DNA of 64,000 bases from Bullera alba (taxonomy: Eukaryota > Basidiomycota > Tremellomycetes > Tremellales > Bulleraceae). Positions 36,000 through 49,500 of this stretch are shown piece after piece. The stretch lies in assembly GCA_001600095.1 (NCBI GenBank), contig BCIX01000001.1, forward strand, positions 3,559,198 to 3,623,197, read 5' to 3'. Made by a program: the position numbers and the translations under genes. How positions within the stretch are numbered: the stretch's first letter is position 1; the number at the start of each line of letters is the position of its first letter. Below the pieces are notes generated by a model. The model was given only the letters and a program-made list of their open reading frames with translations. It was not told where the DNA came from and did no database searches.

Positions 36000-37121
36000 G
36001 TTGAGGGGAGAAGCTAGAAGGGTCGAGGTCGGACCCGGAAGGCATCGACGGCGGCGGTCATGGTTCAGTGTTTCGGTATACCATACATACAATATCCCCA
36101 GGAGGATTGGGAGACGGAGGAGGAACGTCGAGAGCAGTAGATACATATCCCCCCACAACAAACCCATCATTCCCGAACCCATAGTATTCTCAACACCCAT
36201 TTGTGCTTTTATTCTAATTGGTCACTCCCGTTGTGTTTTATCTGTCCGTACATTGCGATGAATGGCATGATCTGCGATATCAGGGGAGCACGAGACATCT
36301 CGACGGAAGAAGATGATGCTGACTCAGCTAAGATCAGCAGCTTAGATTAGATAAGATTGCGACGGGATTGATGCGCCATGCGGGACGACGAAGCGACCCA
36401 TGCGAGGCACTGACTTTAGCTTGGTTGCTACATGTCATTCATTTGATTGATGGTTGCTCGTCATGTGACTCATCACTCGTAACTAGCGCCGTGTAGTACT
36501 TGTTCCTGAACTTTGATGCTTGGATGTGTCCGACTTGTGGTAACTACCTAGAGTCTTCCGAATCAGGACGGAGTAGTTATCGGAAAGTACGTGTCAAGAA
36601 GGTTCAACGCAAGTGCTTGAACCGAACAGCGATCACACTCATGGGCTTCCGGACATGAGAAGGCCCAATTGATGTTCGACGGTCAACATCCTGCCGAAAT
36701 TGCCGCGCACAGTCTTGAGTGTCGTTCGCGGGCATGTGGCTCCATGTTTGATCTCCGACAGATTCATAGAGTAGTTACAAAGATTATGATCGTGTATTAC
36801 TTTGTTAGAACTACTATACAGGCAACAGCGGATAAAGCGGACAAGTACAGCTCGGATGATATATGTGCGTGTGTATGATGGGGTCATGATGGTCGTTGGC
36901 GGAGACGTTGATAGCTTCTGTCGTGTTTTTCTCGTCTTGGTGACGGTTTTCGGGGGCGATGAGCGAACGCTTGTACCAGACAAAGCGCGAGCGAGGGGCC
37001 ATCGGTTGGATGGTGGTGTGGGGAGACAATCCGATGTAGCGGAGTCGGTGGAGGAGGAACGAGGCATTCATGGCGTGGTGGATTCGGTATGGTGGGCCGT
37101 GGCAAAGGGACGAGAGGACGA
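36000..37121. other. Gene-free stretch between glutamine synthetase and an orphan (convergent)
   Basis: Both flanking genes end here, so no promoter is required. The 1.1 kb is longer than two 3' UTRs usually need. ORFs present are short, overlap on both strands and show no family likeness. No tRNA, repeat or transposon end was seen. Confidence 0.4.
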
Positions 37122-38492
37122 TTACCATCTGGCTCCAGCCCGGGTGACGTTTCTGCCTCGCTGACACCTGATACCAGCTTGAGCGACCATTGTCTCCGAG
37201 ATCGTCCTGTTGTTCAACCACCCGAGGGCTTCCGTGTCACTTTGCTCGGGAGGAGTCGAGATGGCGATGGGAGTCATCGCACTGATGAGTTTACTAGTGT
37301 CGCCGCCGCCACCAGAATTCGACCTGTCCTTTGCGCGCATCTCCACGGAAGCGGGATATGGCTGTGTCCTGTTCTGAGTCGTGGACGTGATTGACTTCTG
37401 GCGTAGGCCAATTCCAGGTCGACCAGGCCGCTGTTGAATGACTGGCTTGGCATAGATGGCATGAGTGAACGTGGCCTGTGTGGCCGAGGTGATTGTAGAA
37501 GCGGAAGAATCCGTGGACAAGACTGAAAACCTGTCGAAGGGTGGGGGCGTGGTACTCCTGATTTGGTCCGTTGATTGACGATACGATGATGACGATGAAG
37601 AGAATCCCTCGAAGAAGGGGTTTCTGGGCTGGTATGCCGAAGACATCGAGTCCTCATCACCTCGACCATACATTGACTGTATGTCCTCGGGCTTGATCGC
37701 ATCGAAGCTGACTTCGCTGAACTGGCTACCGGCGCTCCCCGGAGTGCTGTAGTCGTAAGACGAGTAATCGAACTGGTACGGCGTGACAGCTCCTTCCGCG
37801 GAGGGATCCGAGTTGGTTCTTGAGAACGACGGTATAGGTCCGCGTGATGAGGAGCCCATGGGCGAGTTTGCTGATGAGGATGAGGACGAGTGTTGTCGAT
37901 GGAACTGGATGAGACCAGGTCGGAAAGGTGCGACTTGCACAGGGTGCTTTGTCTGATGATCCTGTGTCTCGACCAGCATATCCACCATTTGAGCATCCTT
38001 CTGTTGCTCCTCGTCGTGCGACGCTTCTCGAACGCTATCTCCCAGTCCCTCCATCCTGTCGTCCTGACCCTGAACAACCTCCGCCCTATGAAAACCTTGT
38101 GACGGACCTTGAGCACCAGGTCTGATGACTTTCGGAACCGCGACTTTTTGACCTGGGGATAGGTGCAACCTGACGTGACGGGCGATGGGGTCTTCGTCGT
38201 CGTAGCCGAACTCGACGTCGAACTGCCTCTCGATGTCTCTGGTGTCGTCGTTCATATCGGCAACGGCAGCCGACATGCCTCGTTGCATCATCTTCTTCAG
38301 AGCCGTCGAGTACTTTCGAAGCGATTCAGGTGGTGTGAACATTGGCTCTGTCGGTGATGACGATGACACATCCCGATCAAACGTGTCCGAGATTGGTGAG
38401 ACGGGACATTGTGTTGTCGAAGCCGGTGTCGAGGTCTGAGGCGTTTGTGGTGGTAATGTGGATGCTGACGATACTGTTGAGAATGCCGACAT
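37122..38492 (-). CDS. Orphan Ser/Thr/Pro-rich protein, intronless
   Basis: I do not recognise this 456-aa protein. It is a single open frame. Ser, Thr, Pro and Gln dominate, with Ser runs near residues 205 and 305. The most conserved-looking part is residues 60-130 (YSTALKKMMQRGMSAAVADMNDD, then FGYDDEDPIARHVRLHLSPGQKVAVP), which has secondary-structure character. Several SP/TP sites could be kinase targets. The composition suits a disordered regulatory or signalling protein. It lies below a 2.9 kb gene-free region with a TATA-like element about 800 bases upstream, which suggests a long leader and elaborate regulation. The last 30 codons are basic and may be read differently if a late intron exists. 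Confidence 0.65.
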   Translation of the reverse strand: MSAFSTVSSASTLPPQTPQTSTPASTTQCPVSPISDTFDRDVSSSSPTEPMFTPPESLRKYSTALKKMMQRGMSAAVADMNDDTRDIERQFDVEFGYDDEDPIARHVRLHLSPGQKVAVPKVIRPGAQGPSQGFHRAEVVQGQDDRMEGLGDSVREASHDEEQQKDAQMVDMLVETQDHQTKHPVQVAPFRPGLIQFHRQHSSSSSSANSPMGSSSRGPIPSFSRTNSDPSAEGAVTPYQFDYSSYDYSTPGSAGSQFSEVSFDAIKPEDIQSMYGRGDEDSMSSAYQPRNPFFEGFSSSSSSYRQSTDQIRSTTPPPFDRFSVLSTDSSASTITSATQATFTHAIYAKPVIQQRPGRPGIGLRQKSITSTTQNRTQPYPASVEMRAKDRSNSGGGGDTSKLISAMTPIAISTPPEQSDTEALGWLNNRTISETMVAQAGIRCQRGRNVTRAGARW

Positions 38493-41418
38493 GACGTTTG
38501 GCTAATTTCTCAGTTTCGAGTGAGTGGAAGTATCAATTCGTACGAAGAGGTCGACCTGTCGTATTCTTTATTATCTGATCGATGGGCTCCACAATTGTAT
38601 AATGAACGAACAGATGCCTGCGCAGGTGATGTCAGTGACGTGAAGGTTTCGTAGACTGCAACTCTGACGGACCTTGATATAGCCTGTCTGAAGGATCAAA
38701 GTATCTCGTTACACCACGAGTTTCGAATCGCACTTGGCTGCTCGCTAAGCGTCGTCGATCACGCGTTTCACAGTGCCCTTTGAAGACGGTGGAGCGCCGA
38801 CTGCGGGCTACTGCGGTGGACACTGGATCTACTGGATCGTGATGTAAAGGAGGTCGGCCGTGCGGGTGTCGTTTCAAATTTGACCGAAAGGGAGTAAGGG
38901 GCTTCGGGGGTAGGTGACGTTTGGCGGCGAATGGAGTTGCCAGAGGATGAAGTGTATCGGCGTGAAGTGGGTCTTAAGGAGCGTGATGGGTGCTGTAGTG
39001 GTCGATGCAAATTGGGTGGACGCGATTGAGAAGATGGCTAGTCGAGGATATATGAAGTGAGGGGGTGTTGAGCGTGTCTGTCTGACGATGAGGTCAGCGG
39101 ACTCGTGGCTTGGTTGCTGTGTAAACACAGGGTCTTTCGCTGTTTCGGAGGATTTTTGGGGTTTGATAATCGAAATGAACTGTGCCTAGACAGGCCTAGA
39201 CAGGCAATAAAGAAGATCAAGCGGGAGGTGGTGGAAGGTGGTGGAGCAGTTGCAGTCGATGCAACTGAATGAGATGGCGGGGAGTAGACGTGAGGTAGCT
39301 GCGCGTCCACGGACCAGTCTGCTATATACCCTCGAGTAATGTTCATCTGCGCAAGCCGGCCATTGAACGGCTCGGAAGGCGTTCTTCGATGGGGAAAGCG
39401 ATCGAGCAAGTGTTCATGGATGCTGCCAGATGCTGCCGAGGCCGATGCCATTAAACCTCGTGGCATCGACTCTCGGGCGTACAGAGAGGAGAACATGATA
39501 AGAAGAAAGGGGTAGGGAAGCTTGACCAAGGCGCATGGCGTTCGGTGGGCATCGCTCGACTATCGCTCGCGACGCTCGGAGCCTTTGCCTGCCTTTGCAC
39601 ACCTCTCTCAGCCCGTGCTTGCCAGCAATAGACGTGAAGGTTTGGGGAAGGAAGGAGGCAAGGCAGAGGAAGGCAGGCCAAACGTAACAAGAACACGCGC
39701 CGAGCACAACTCACTCGAAACACCAACAAGGTACCAAAAGTGGCGCTTTTGTCCTGTTTAAGCGGGGGGAGATGACGTCGACGCTCGGGGAGGCGGCGGA
39801 AGGTGATTCCAGCGACGCGTCCTGTCCTCGTGGTGGCGTGTTCGGAGGCTGATGCCGTTGAACGCTGTCGACTGAGCACCGCTAGCGTTGGCGTCAAGGA
39901 CGACGATGCCGATGGTGACAGCAGAAATTGATAAGACGAGTGACTGCGAGTGTCGGAACTGAGGAGGTTTGAAGACGAGCGATGAAGGGAGCTTCGGGGT
40001 GGATCTTGAGATGGGGTCGATTTGGTTTCGTCCGATGCAGCGAGGCTGTGGTTCTATCGTTCACAGAAGTCGCTGGAACAGTGCTGAATAGTGGCTCGAC
40101 GACTCGATACGGGAAGAGTACTTATGATACTGCAAGATTGTCACACTCCATCTGCGGTATTTTCCTTACCTATATGTAACTTCAACTTCTGTCCGTCCTC
40201 CCACCGGCAAATGGCGATCGACAGTGAAACGTCTTCGTCAACAACACATCCTTGTCTAGCGTTCGGTGAGTCGTCATAGTGGAGCGTCGGGTGCTCGGTC
40301 TGGACTGCGAACGTGAGATCGAACATGTTAACCCCATTGAGGAGGCTGGTCAGTCGCGGTGGACATGGTTCACATACTGGGTTCTGTCCATCCCACGCCG
40401 TGCCGTCGGATCTGGTGTGAGCGCGTAAGCGGCCGAAGGTGCGTGTGATTGAGAGTCTCGGCGAGACTGGTCACTGCGAGTGTAGAGTGCTCCACTGCAG
40501 CCTTGTCGGTGATGACATTTCCAACTCAACCTCAACCTCGCCCTTGGGGCTTTGACCCCTCGAGTCTGAGTTGCAGGAATCTTCAGCGTCGATGCCGACT
40601 ACACGCCGAGACACGTTACATCAGTTACAAGGCAGCGGCTGCCGCTGCACCTCGTAACAGCTGGTACCATACTCGAGCTAGTCCCAAGGGGAGTCACAGT
40701 GAACACTTTGACACGCCAGTCGGAATGCCAATTTTTCATGGTCCCTCAATCCCGCCCTCAATCGTCCTTGCACATACACTCAGCTACTAACGCTCAACGC
40801 TGGATCGAAAATGACGCACCACCTGACATACATTTCTCCTGTTGTTTGCATCGGACGACGAGGTCATGGTCCGAAGGTCACAAAGCGCTTGGTGCTCACT
40901 GACCGGACTAATTATCACCTGGTTTGATAGCTTCACCGGGCAAGCTGTCGTCAGAGTCCAGATTGCGGATCGATCCTGACGGCCTCGCTGTAGTACGAGG
41001 GCTTCACTATAAGTCAACGTCATCGTTGTAGTACCACCAGTAGACGGATCTGTACATCAACACGTCGATCAGCCCACTGATGCCGAAAAGCGAACAGCGT
41101 AGGCGCGATTTCGCGTCCGACCATGTATCGGCACCGAGAGTAACGACTCCACTCATCTTGACGTTTCAGACCTGAAACCTGTACTCTAAAAGGGAGGGTC
41201 ATCAGATCTCTTGACCTCACACTCTGCACCGTTTCAGCCTTATCTTCATCACATCTTCCAATCGCCGGAGCGTCGCAAGTTTGGCCCCGTGAGGCATTTG
41301 TTGCGAGTCGCATCTTCGGACAAGTTGTGCATGGCGCTTTTTCCCAATTTGCGGTTGTGCAATGCGATCTAAAATGACACTCCTGTCCTCAGACCCCGGT
41401 CATTGTCGGTGAAACGAC
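38493..41418. promoter_or_regulatory. 2.9 kb gene-free region upstream of the orphan
   Basis: This is the longest stretch with no supportable gene. Open frames of 60-160 codons exist on both strands (for example 39038-39529 and 39451-39897, minus) but they overlap each other and show no family likeness. Features seen are a 10-bp tandem repeat (39184-39203), a TATA-like element on the minus strand (about 39319-39326), and C/T-rich minus-strand sequence downstream of it that fits a leader for the orphan at 37122-38492. The part from 39.9 to 41.4 kb is featureless to me; a noncoding RNA or an undetected short-exon gene cannot be excluded. Confidence 0.4.
39184..39203. repeat. Tandem 10-bp repeat
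   Basis: gcctagacag occurs twice in a row. Confidence 0.6.
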
Positions 41419-43128
<1,710 letters not shown>

Positions 43129-43555
43129 GGTGATGGAAGTGGTGACAGGAGATATCTACAGGTCGGAGAAGTAGGTAGCTTGTCTGCCTCTGGTGACGAT
43201 GAGTGACGATTAGGATGTATACAGTAGACGTTGTGCTTTGCTTTGCCTTTGAATTGTTCGTCGGTGTCGTTTAAGGTCGTCGCCCAGTTGATGTCGTCGG
43301 TCCTTATCGGCCGTTTACCGCCGAGCTGCCACCGGATGCATCGTTAACACTCGGCGCTCGCCGACATGACGTGTCGGGGCCTGGTGTCATCCCATCAGAT
43401 CTTTCAGCTCACGTGACCGGGTACAACTTTTATCGATCGAGCGGCCACCACCCTCACCCATCATAACACACCGGGAAATATTTTGAACCGTCCTCTCCAT
43501 CTTACCACTCCTATCCACTACTCACCCTACCCAACACATACCACACACAACAAAA
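43129..43555. promoter_or_regulatory. Divergent promoter IDH2 / nucleolin-like, with TCACGTGAC
   Basis: TCACGTGAC lies at 43409-43417, about 140 bases upstream of the nucleolin-like start and 280 upstream of IDH2. From about 43480 to the ATG the sequence is C/A/T-rich and lacks G, a normal leader for a highly expressed gene. Confidence 0.5.
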
Positions 43556-45267
43556 ATGGGTAAATCATCCAAGACCGCCGCCGCCGCTGCCGCCGCCCCA
43601 CCAGCCAAGGCCGCTAAGGTCAACGCCGACAAGAAGGCCTCCACCAAGTCCAAGAAAGAGGGCAAGAAGGTTGCCTCTGCTCCAGTCCCTGCTCCAGCCC
43701 AAGTGAAGGTGAGTAAAGTGACCTCTCTCATCGCTCCTCTTTGTATATTGTAATTCGCGTCTGAGACATCCCCGTGTAGGAGAAGAAATCGAAAAAGGCC
43801 AAGAAAGAGCCAACCCCCCCTCCCGAGAGCTCGAGCTCTGAATCCGAATCCGAGGACGAAGAGGAGGACTCGGACTCTGACTCTTCGTCTGAGGAGGAGG
43901 TCGCTGCCAAACCAGCTGCCAAGCCAGCCGCTGCCGAAGTACGTGATAAGGCGATAGAGCCGCGCAGCGAGAGATGCCCAGTCTCAAATCATAAAGCTGC
44001 TATACCCGAGCTATCGTTGCTGACACCTTTTCCTCCAGGCCGAGTCCTCCGACTCTGACTCCGACTCCGACTCCGACGAGGAGGAGGCCAAACCCGCCGC
44101 CAAGACCAACGGTGCCGCTAAAGCTCAAGCCGAGTCTTCGGACGAGGACTCCAGCGACGACTCTAGCGACGAGGAGGAGGCCAAGCCTGCCGCCAGAGCC
44201 GCTGCCCCCGCCAAAGCCGAGGAGAGCTCCGACAGCGACTCGAGCGATGACGAGGAGGAGGCTAAGCCAGCCGCCAACGGTGCCGAGGAGAGCAGTGATG
44301 AGGACTCTAGCGATGACGAGGAGGAGGCGAAGCCCGCCGCTACCAACAGTGAGTGGATCCCGACGACGAGGATTCAAGTACTGATCCTCACCCCCCAGCC
44401 AAGCGAAAGGCCGATGATGCTGTCGAGGCCCCAACAAAGAAGGCCAAGACCGAGAACAACGGTGAAGAGGAGCCAACTCTTCAGGTCTTCGTTGGTCAAC
44501 TATCTTGGAACGTTGACAACGACTGGCTGCAGTCCGAGTTTGCCGAGTGTGGAGAGGTCGTCTCTGCCAAGGTCATGATGGACCGAGACACTGGAAAGTC
44601 CCGAGGGTTCGGTTTCGTCACGTTCTCGACCCTCGAGGAGTCCACCAAGGCCGTCGAGCTGAACGGCAAGGAGATTGACGGACGACCTGTCCGAGTCAAC
44701 TTCTCCGCCCCAAGAGACAACGCTGCCGCTGGCCAGAAACGAGCTGGAAACTTCGGTGACAAGCTCTCTGCGCCCACTTCCACGCTTTACGTTGCTGGTC
44801 TTGCCTACTCGCTGAGCGAGGACGCTATCTACGAGGCTTTCGGTGATTTCGGAGACATTCAAAGGGTCCGACTGCCAACGGACAGGGAGACTGGTGCCCC
44901 CAAGGGATTCGGATACGTTCAATTCGCCGATGTTGATCAGGCAACAAAGGCTCTCGAGGCCATGCAGGGCTTTGAGCTTGCTGGTAGACCCATTCGATGC
45001 GACTACGACCGACCCAGAGAGGAGGGTGCTGGTGGTGGTGGTGGTGGCCGAGGTGGATTCGGCGGTGGTGGTCGAGGCGGAGGTGGCTTTGGTGGTCGAG
45101 GTGGTGGCCGAGGTGGTGGCCGGGGTGGATTTGGTGGTGACCGAGGTGGCGGTCGAGGTGGTGGCCGAGGTGGCTTCGGCGGTCGAGGACGAGGTGCTCC
45201 AAGGGGTGGTGGTGCCCGAACTGGCGGTATCGTCCCAGGTGCCGGATCGAAGGTTACCTTCGACTAA
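43556..45267 (+). CDS. NSR1: Nucleolin/Nsr1/Gar2-like nucleolar RNA-binding protein
   Basis: Four exons (43556-43708, 43780-43938, 44039-44348, 44399-45267) give 496 aa. The order is Lys/Ala-rich start (1-55), acidic Ser/Asp/Glu blocks alternating with AKPAA-type spacers (60-205), a nuclear localisation stretch (AKRKADD, PTKKAK), RRM1 at about 237-312 (VFVGQLSW ... RGFGFVTF), RRM2 at about 337-410 (LYVAGLAY ... KGFGYVQF), and a C-terminal RGG domain of about 75 residues. This is exactly the nucleolin/Nsr1 layout; these proteins act in pre-rRNA processing and 40S assembly. Ser residues inside acidic tracts are casein-kinase-2-type sites. The acidic region contains four or five copies of a unit like SSDxDSSDDEEEAKPAA, so copy number may vary between strains. 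Large ORFs on the other strand here are artefacts of this repetitive composition. Confidence 0.95.
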
Positions 45268-46562
45268 ACGGCTCTGCAACTTCTCTCGAACCCCGGCGCC
45301 CATGTCGACGCTGTCCTGTCTCTTAACGACCCAACACCCATCGTCATCATTGACGCACTCTCGCACCAAAAGGGATTGCTTGGTCTTCCCAATATACCAC
45401 GTTTCCATCCATATCTACTGAGGGAATAATAGAAACTGTATGCATCTTGCTACGTCAGTAAATGGGACAGAATCGAGTTGCAGTGCTTATTTTTGCAGAG
45501 ATAGAGGCAGTGTCTGATCAGCAATAGCATCTGCTGTCGAGCGATGAGCTGGATCTCCTGCTCGGAGTGGCGCTACAGCCATAGCTTGCCCCGGCGGAGA
45601 CTCCATATTGTTTACAACGGAAGCAAAAGTCGGTCTGGGCGGAGGACGCTAAGGAACGCGCCCAATTAGTCGTGGTTGTCGTAGAGCATGCTCTGTCCAT
45701 CTGATCAGCTCATCAGCCAGCTGTACATTCCGGGACAGCACAAGGATTCATCTGTCGCTTGGACTATCGGATCAGGTGGTCAAGAATTGACACACTGCCT
45801 GCTTCATCACTTGCTACGCGATCGACGACCGTCGGACTCAACGCTCAATCCGGCACAGAAGGCAGAAAAAAACGACCCGACCGTCTGGGTGAAGCAGACA
45901 CACACCCTGCCAACTTTGCCTCGAAACATCCTTCCTTTCATCATGTCCCACTTTGGGTAGAGGCATTTGGGCACTATCAACCAGTATCTCAACCACACAC
46001 ATCCACCGTGCATCACTTGACACTCGATCTATCGGACGCTTTGGGTCTTTAGGATCGGGTGTACTTCAGTCCGTGCGAGGTCTTCTTCGGGCAAGGTAAG
46101 TAAAATTCGACTTCCATCCCTATCAAGTCGTCAAACGTCGTGATAGAGCACCTTCCTTTGATGCCGGAAATGGCTGAAGCTAGCTCGTTGCCTACGCCTG
46201 ATTGGCTTGAACTGACTCATCACTCCTGTAGGCATCACAATAACACCGTTGTCGTGGGTCATACCGATAGCTCAAAGTGACGTTCCGTCTTCATCACGAG
46301 ATATCTAAGACTTGTGAGTTGATTGGAACGTCCATCTCGCCAAAGAACCACAATACCCTCTACCCCTCCGGGGTCGCTCTTGTCCACGAGGCGACCTCAA
46401 TCATGTCACTCTTCTCTCCCCTGCATCAATGCAGATCAAGGAGCCCTTCTGTCTAGAAAGATTGAGATACTAACTCTCGATTACGTTCAGCTCCTTCTCG
46501 TTTTGTCTGGTCCTGCTTCTTGAGCTTGCCATCTCAGCGCCCTTCGCATCTTGAATCAGACT
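45268..46562. other. Gene-free stretch upstream of the Q-rich regulator
   Basis: 1.3 kb between two plus-strand genes, holding the nucleolin 3' UTR and the promoter of the large Q-rich gene. A gtgagt at about 46314 suggests a 5' UTR intron. ORFs here are short and without likeness to any family. Confidence 0.4.
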
Positions 46563-49500
46563 ATGCAGGCCGGCGTAAGGCCGATCATGGTGAGTCTCCA
46601 CTTTAGTTGCAGACCTCTCTCGACGACCAACTGACACCCCTGAAGCATCCTGGGCAGCAACAGTATGAAAGAAGCGGGATGATACACATAACTTTGCCCG
46701 ATGGACGGACAGCGCAGATCGACCCGATGACAATGGACGATCAGACCCGAGCGTACGTTGCCCAGCAACAACATCAGCAACAACTCCTGGCTCAGCAGAA
46801 TCAGATGCCTGGAGGAGGACGGGATATGAAGGCGGCTGCTCAACGACAACTTGGAGTAGCGGCTTCTGCTCAAAATGCCCATGCTCTCCAACAACAGCAA
46901 CAACAACAGCAGCAGCAGCAGCAGCAACAAGCGATGATGTCCACTGCTGGAGGCACGCCCAGGCCAATAATGCTACAGCAACATCAGGGACAGACCGGAC
47001 AGCAGTACTACATCGATGCCTCGGGTAGACCTGTGGCTGTGACAAGCTACCAACAAGCTCAGATGCAACCACGAGGCACTCCCGGTCAACCTGCACAGTA
47101 CGCCCAGATACCTCAGCAGATGACGCCTCAGCAACAGCATCAATTGCTCTTACAGCAGAACGCTGCGCAACAGATGTTTCAGGCTCAGCAGCAACAGGCT
47201 GCAATGCAGCATGCGCAGCAGATGCAGCAGGCTCAACAACAGCAGCAGGCCCAACAGCAGCAACAAGCTCAGCAGTCGATCAACGCGCAGCGAATGTCAC
47301 AGACCCCATCGGCTCGACCTCCTCCCGCACAACCAGGAGCTCAGTCCCCATCTTTACTCCAAGTGCCTCCGCCAGTAAAACGCGCTGTCAGTCGAGCCGC
47401 TTCGAGAAGCGCTTCGCCAATCCCACCGCATCTACGGCCACCACAACAGCCCCCGATGCCAACTTCACAGCCGATGCAGCAGGCCGCTTCGGCCATGCCA
47501 ACTGTGAACAGCTATCCCGTCAACCTGCCAGTGAGATCAGCCACGATGCCGGCGCCCATCGTTCCCCCACCGCCTCCTCAGAACAATGCAATCATTATCG
47601 ATCCTGCACAACAAGCATCAGCTGAGGCTGGACCTTCGAGGAACCCAATGACCAGAACAATGTCAGAGGCGAAGCCCGACATCGAAGAGACGTTCCAGTA
47701 TATGCCACTATACCCGAGGCGCGCGAAGAAGGCAATGGGAGCTGCGAGGAAAATCGAGGAGGTGACGGATAGGCTGAAGAGGCACATCCGAAACTTTGAG
47801 GAGAGGCTGGAAGAGGTGATAAAGGAGGAGGAGGAGTTGAAGGCGGATACGGAGAAGCAGATGAAGGATGGAACTCTGCTCGAGTCGGAGTTCGAGAAGC
47901 GAGCGAGGTTTGACCAATTGCTTCTTGAATAGTAAGTCTACTTTGCTCCTAGATCCCCTGGCTGGGGCGATCGTGCTGATCGACTTCAGCCTCCAACGAG
48001 CCGGTTATGATGAAGTCGCAACCGCTTTGAAAGTCCGGATAGAGGATCCACCTGCACCTGTCTCTTCCTCGGACTCGCCACGGCCCAAGGAATCCAAAGC
48101 GGAGGAGGCGAATGCAGAGTCCAGCGTACAAGACGAAGCAGCAGCGAGCGATAAGACTCTGGTTCAGGACACCCCCGGATCCACCAAGTCAACCCAAACA
48201 TCTCCTCTCAAGATGATGACTCCACTGGAATCTGTCGTCAAAGTTGTCGAGATCAAGGACGCAGAGGCAGACCAGACTATGGACTCGCCAGCGAAGTCCA
48301 GTCCAGTTGCGAAGAAGTCCGAGGATGGCGAGAACTCTGGAGTCCTCGAGGTGGATGCCGCTGTACCCACGCCTGCGGCGGAGCAAGAGGAGGACGACTC
48401 TATCTTTGGCGATAACGAGAAGGATGGACCTGAGGATACCAAAATGAAGGACAATCTGGATGAAGCCAAAGAGGACGTCGAGACAAAGGCTCCAGAGACG
48501 GCAACGTCTCCCACAGCTCCAACGAATGAGCAAGTGGAGGCTCCTAAGGAGATCGAAGGGACACAACAGGCTGAGCCTCAGCCACCTTCGAGCGAGCCCA
48601 CCGATCTGGGCACGCTATATACGGTAAGTCATCCATCCTGCTTACGAGTTTACATCACTGACGGTACTATCAGTGGTGGAATGTGTACGAAGACGCGCAG
48701 CGTTTGGCACAACGAAAGATGCTGCGAGCTCGTCAGAGCCAATATCATGCCCCTCATGCTGCCGGTCCACCTACATCGGCAATGGCAGCTCGTATAGCGG
48801 TCTCGGCACCGGAAGCTGCGGTGAGAGCATCGTCCGACGGCAAAAACGGACCCAGCAGACCAAACACTGGACTGTCTGTCAACACTGCGATGGGTATGCA
48901 AATGTCGAATGGTAGTCCGCCATCGACTGGTCTTACCGCCAGATTGACCGCGGCGGAGGAGATGCGACGGTCGCAGCAATTGAAGATCTCGCAGCAAGAG
49001 GATGAGCGCAGGAGATCCATCACTGCTGCTCAAATGGCTCAACAAAGCGTGAGTGGAGTGGCTGTTCTCCTCTGTGCTGTAATGTTGACACTTCCGGGAT
49101 AGGGCTCTGGATCGTCCAATGGCAGATCTGTCGGCGTCGCCAATGGTGACCAGATGCAATTGACCAATGAGCAAATCGCTCAACATATGATGGCACAAGC
49201 GCAGCATGTCCAACAGCACGGCTATGCCTCATCCCAGCTTATCCACACGCAGGCTCAACATCCGGGCTATGGCCAAATGCCACAAGCGGGCGTGATGAGA
49301 TCGCAAACACCCAGTGGGACCAACAGGATGCTGCCGGCGTACATGCAGATGCCGGGACAATATGTGGCTGGGGCCAATGGTCAGCAAGGGCCAGAAAGCG
49401 TCGGTTCACCTTCTACCGATAGTGGCATGAGCGCAAAGAGGCAGGCAGGCTCACCTATGGACGGTGGATCGGTCAAGAAGGCCAAGCTCTCAGGCAAGCG

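Noticed and set aside
39038..39897. Minus-strand ORFs of 163 and 148 codons as genes
   Set aside because: They overlap each other in different frames, have no family likeness and lie in C/T-rich sequence that fits a leader and promoter.
44500..45408. 302-codon minus-strand ORF rich in Ser/Thr/Ala
   Set aside because: It is the antisense of the RGG and RRM coding sequence of the nucleolin-like gene. Its S/T/A repeats are the mirror of Gly/Arg codons.
46590..46612. 23-nt or 17-nt intron at the start of the Q-rich gene (donor gtgagt at 46590)
   Set aside because: Too short to splice. A gtaagg donor at 46575 gives a normal 38-nt intron in frame.
46470..47204. 244-codon minus-strand ORF
   Set aside because: Antisense of the Gln-rich exon, giving Leu/Val runs from CAG/CAA codons. 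No independent signals.
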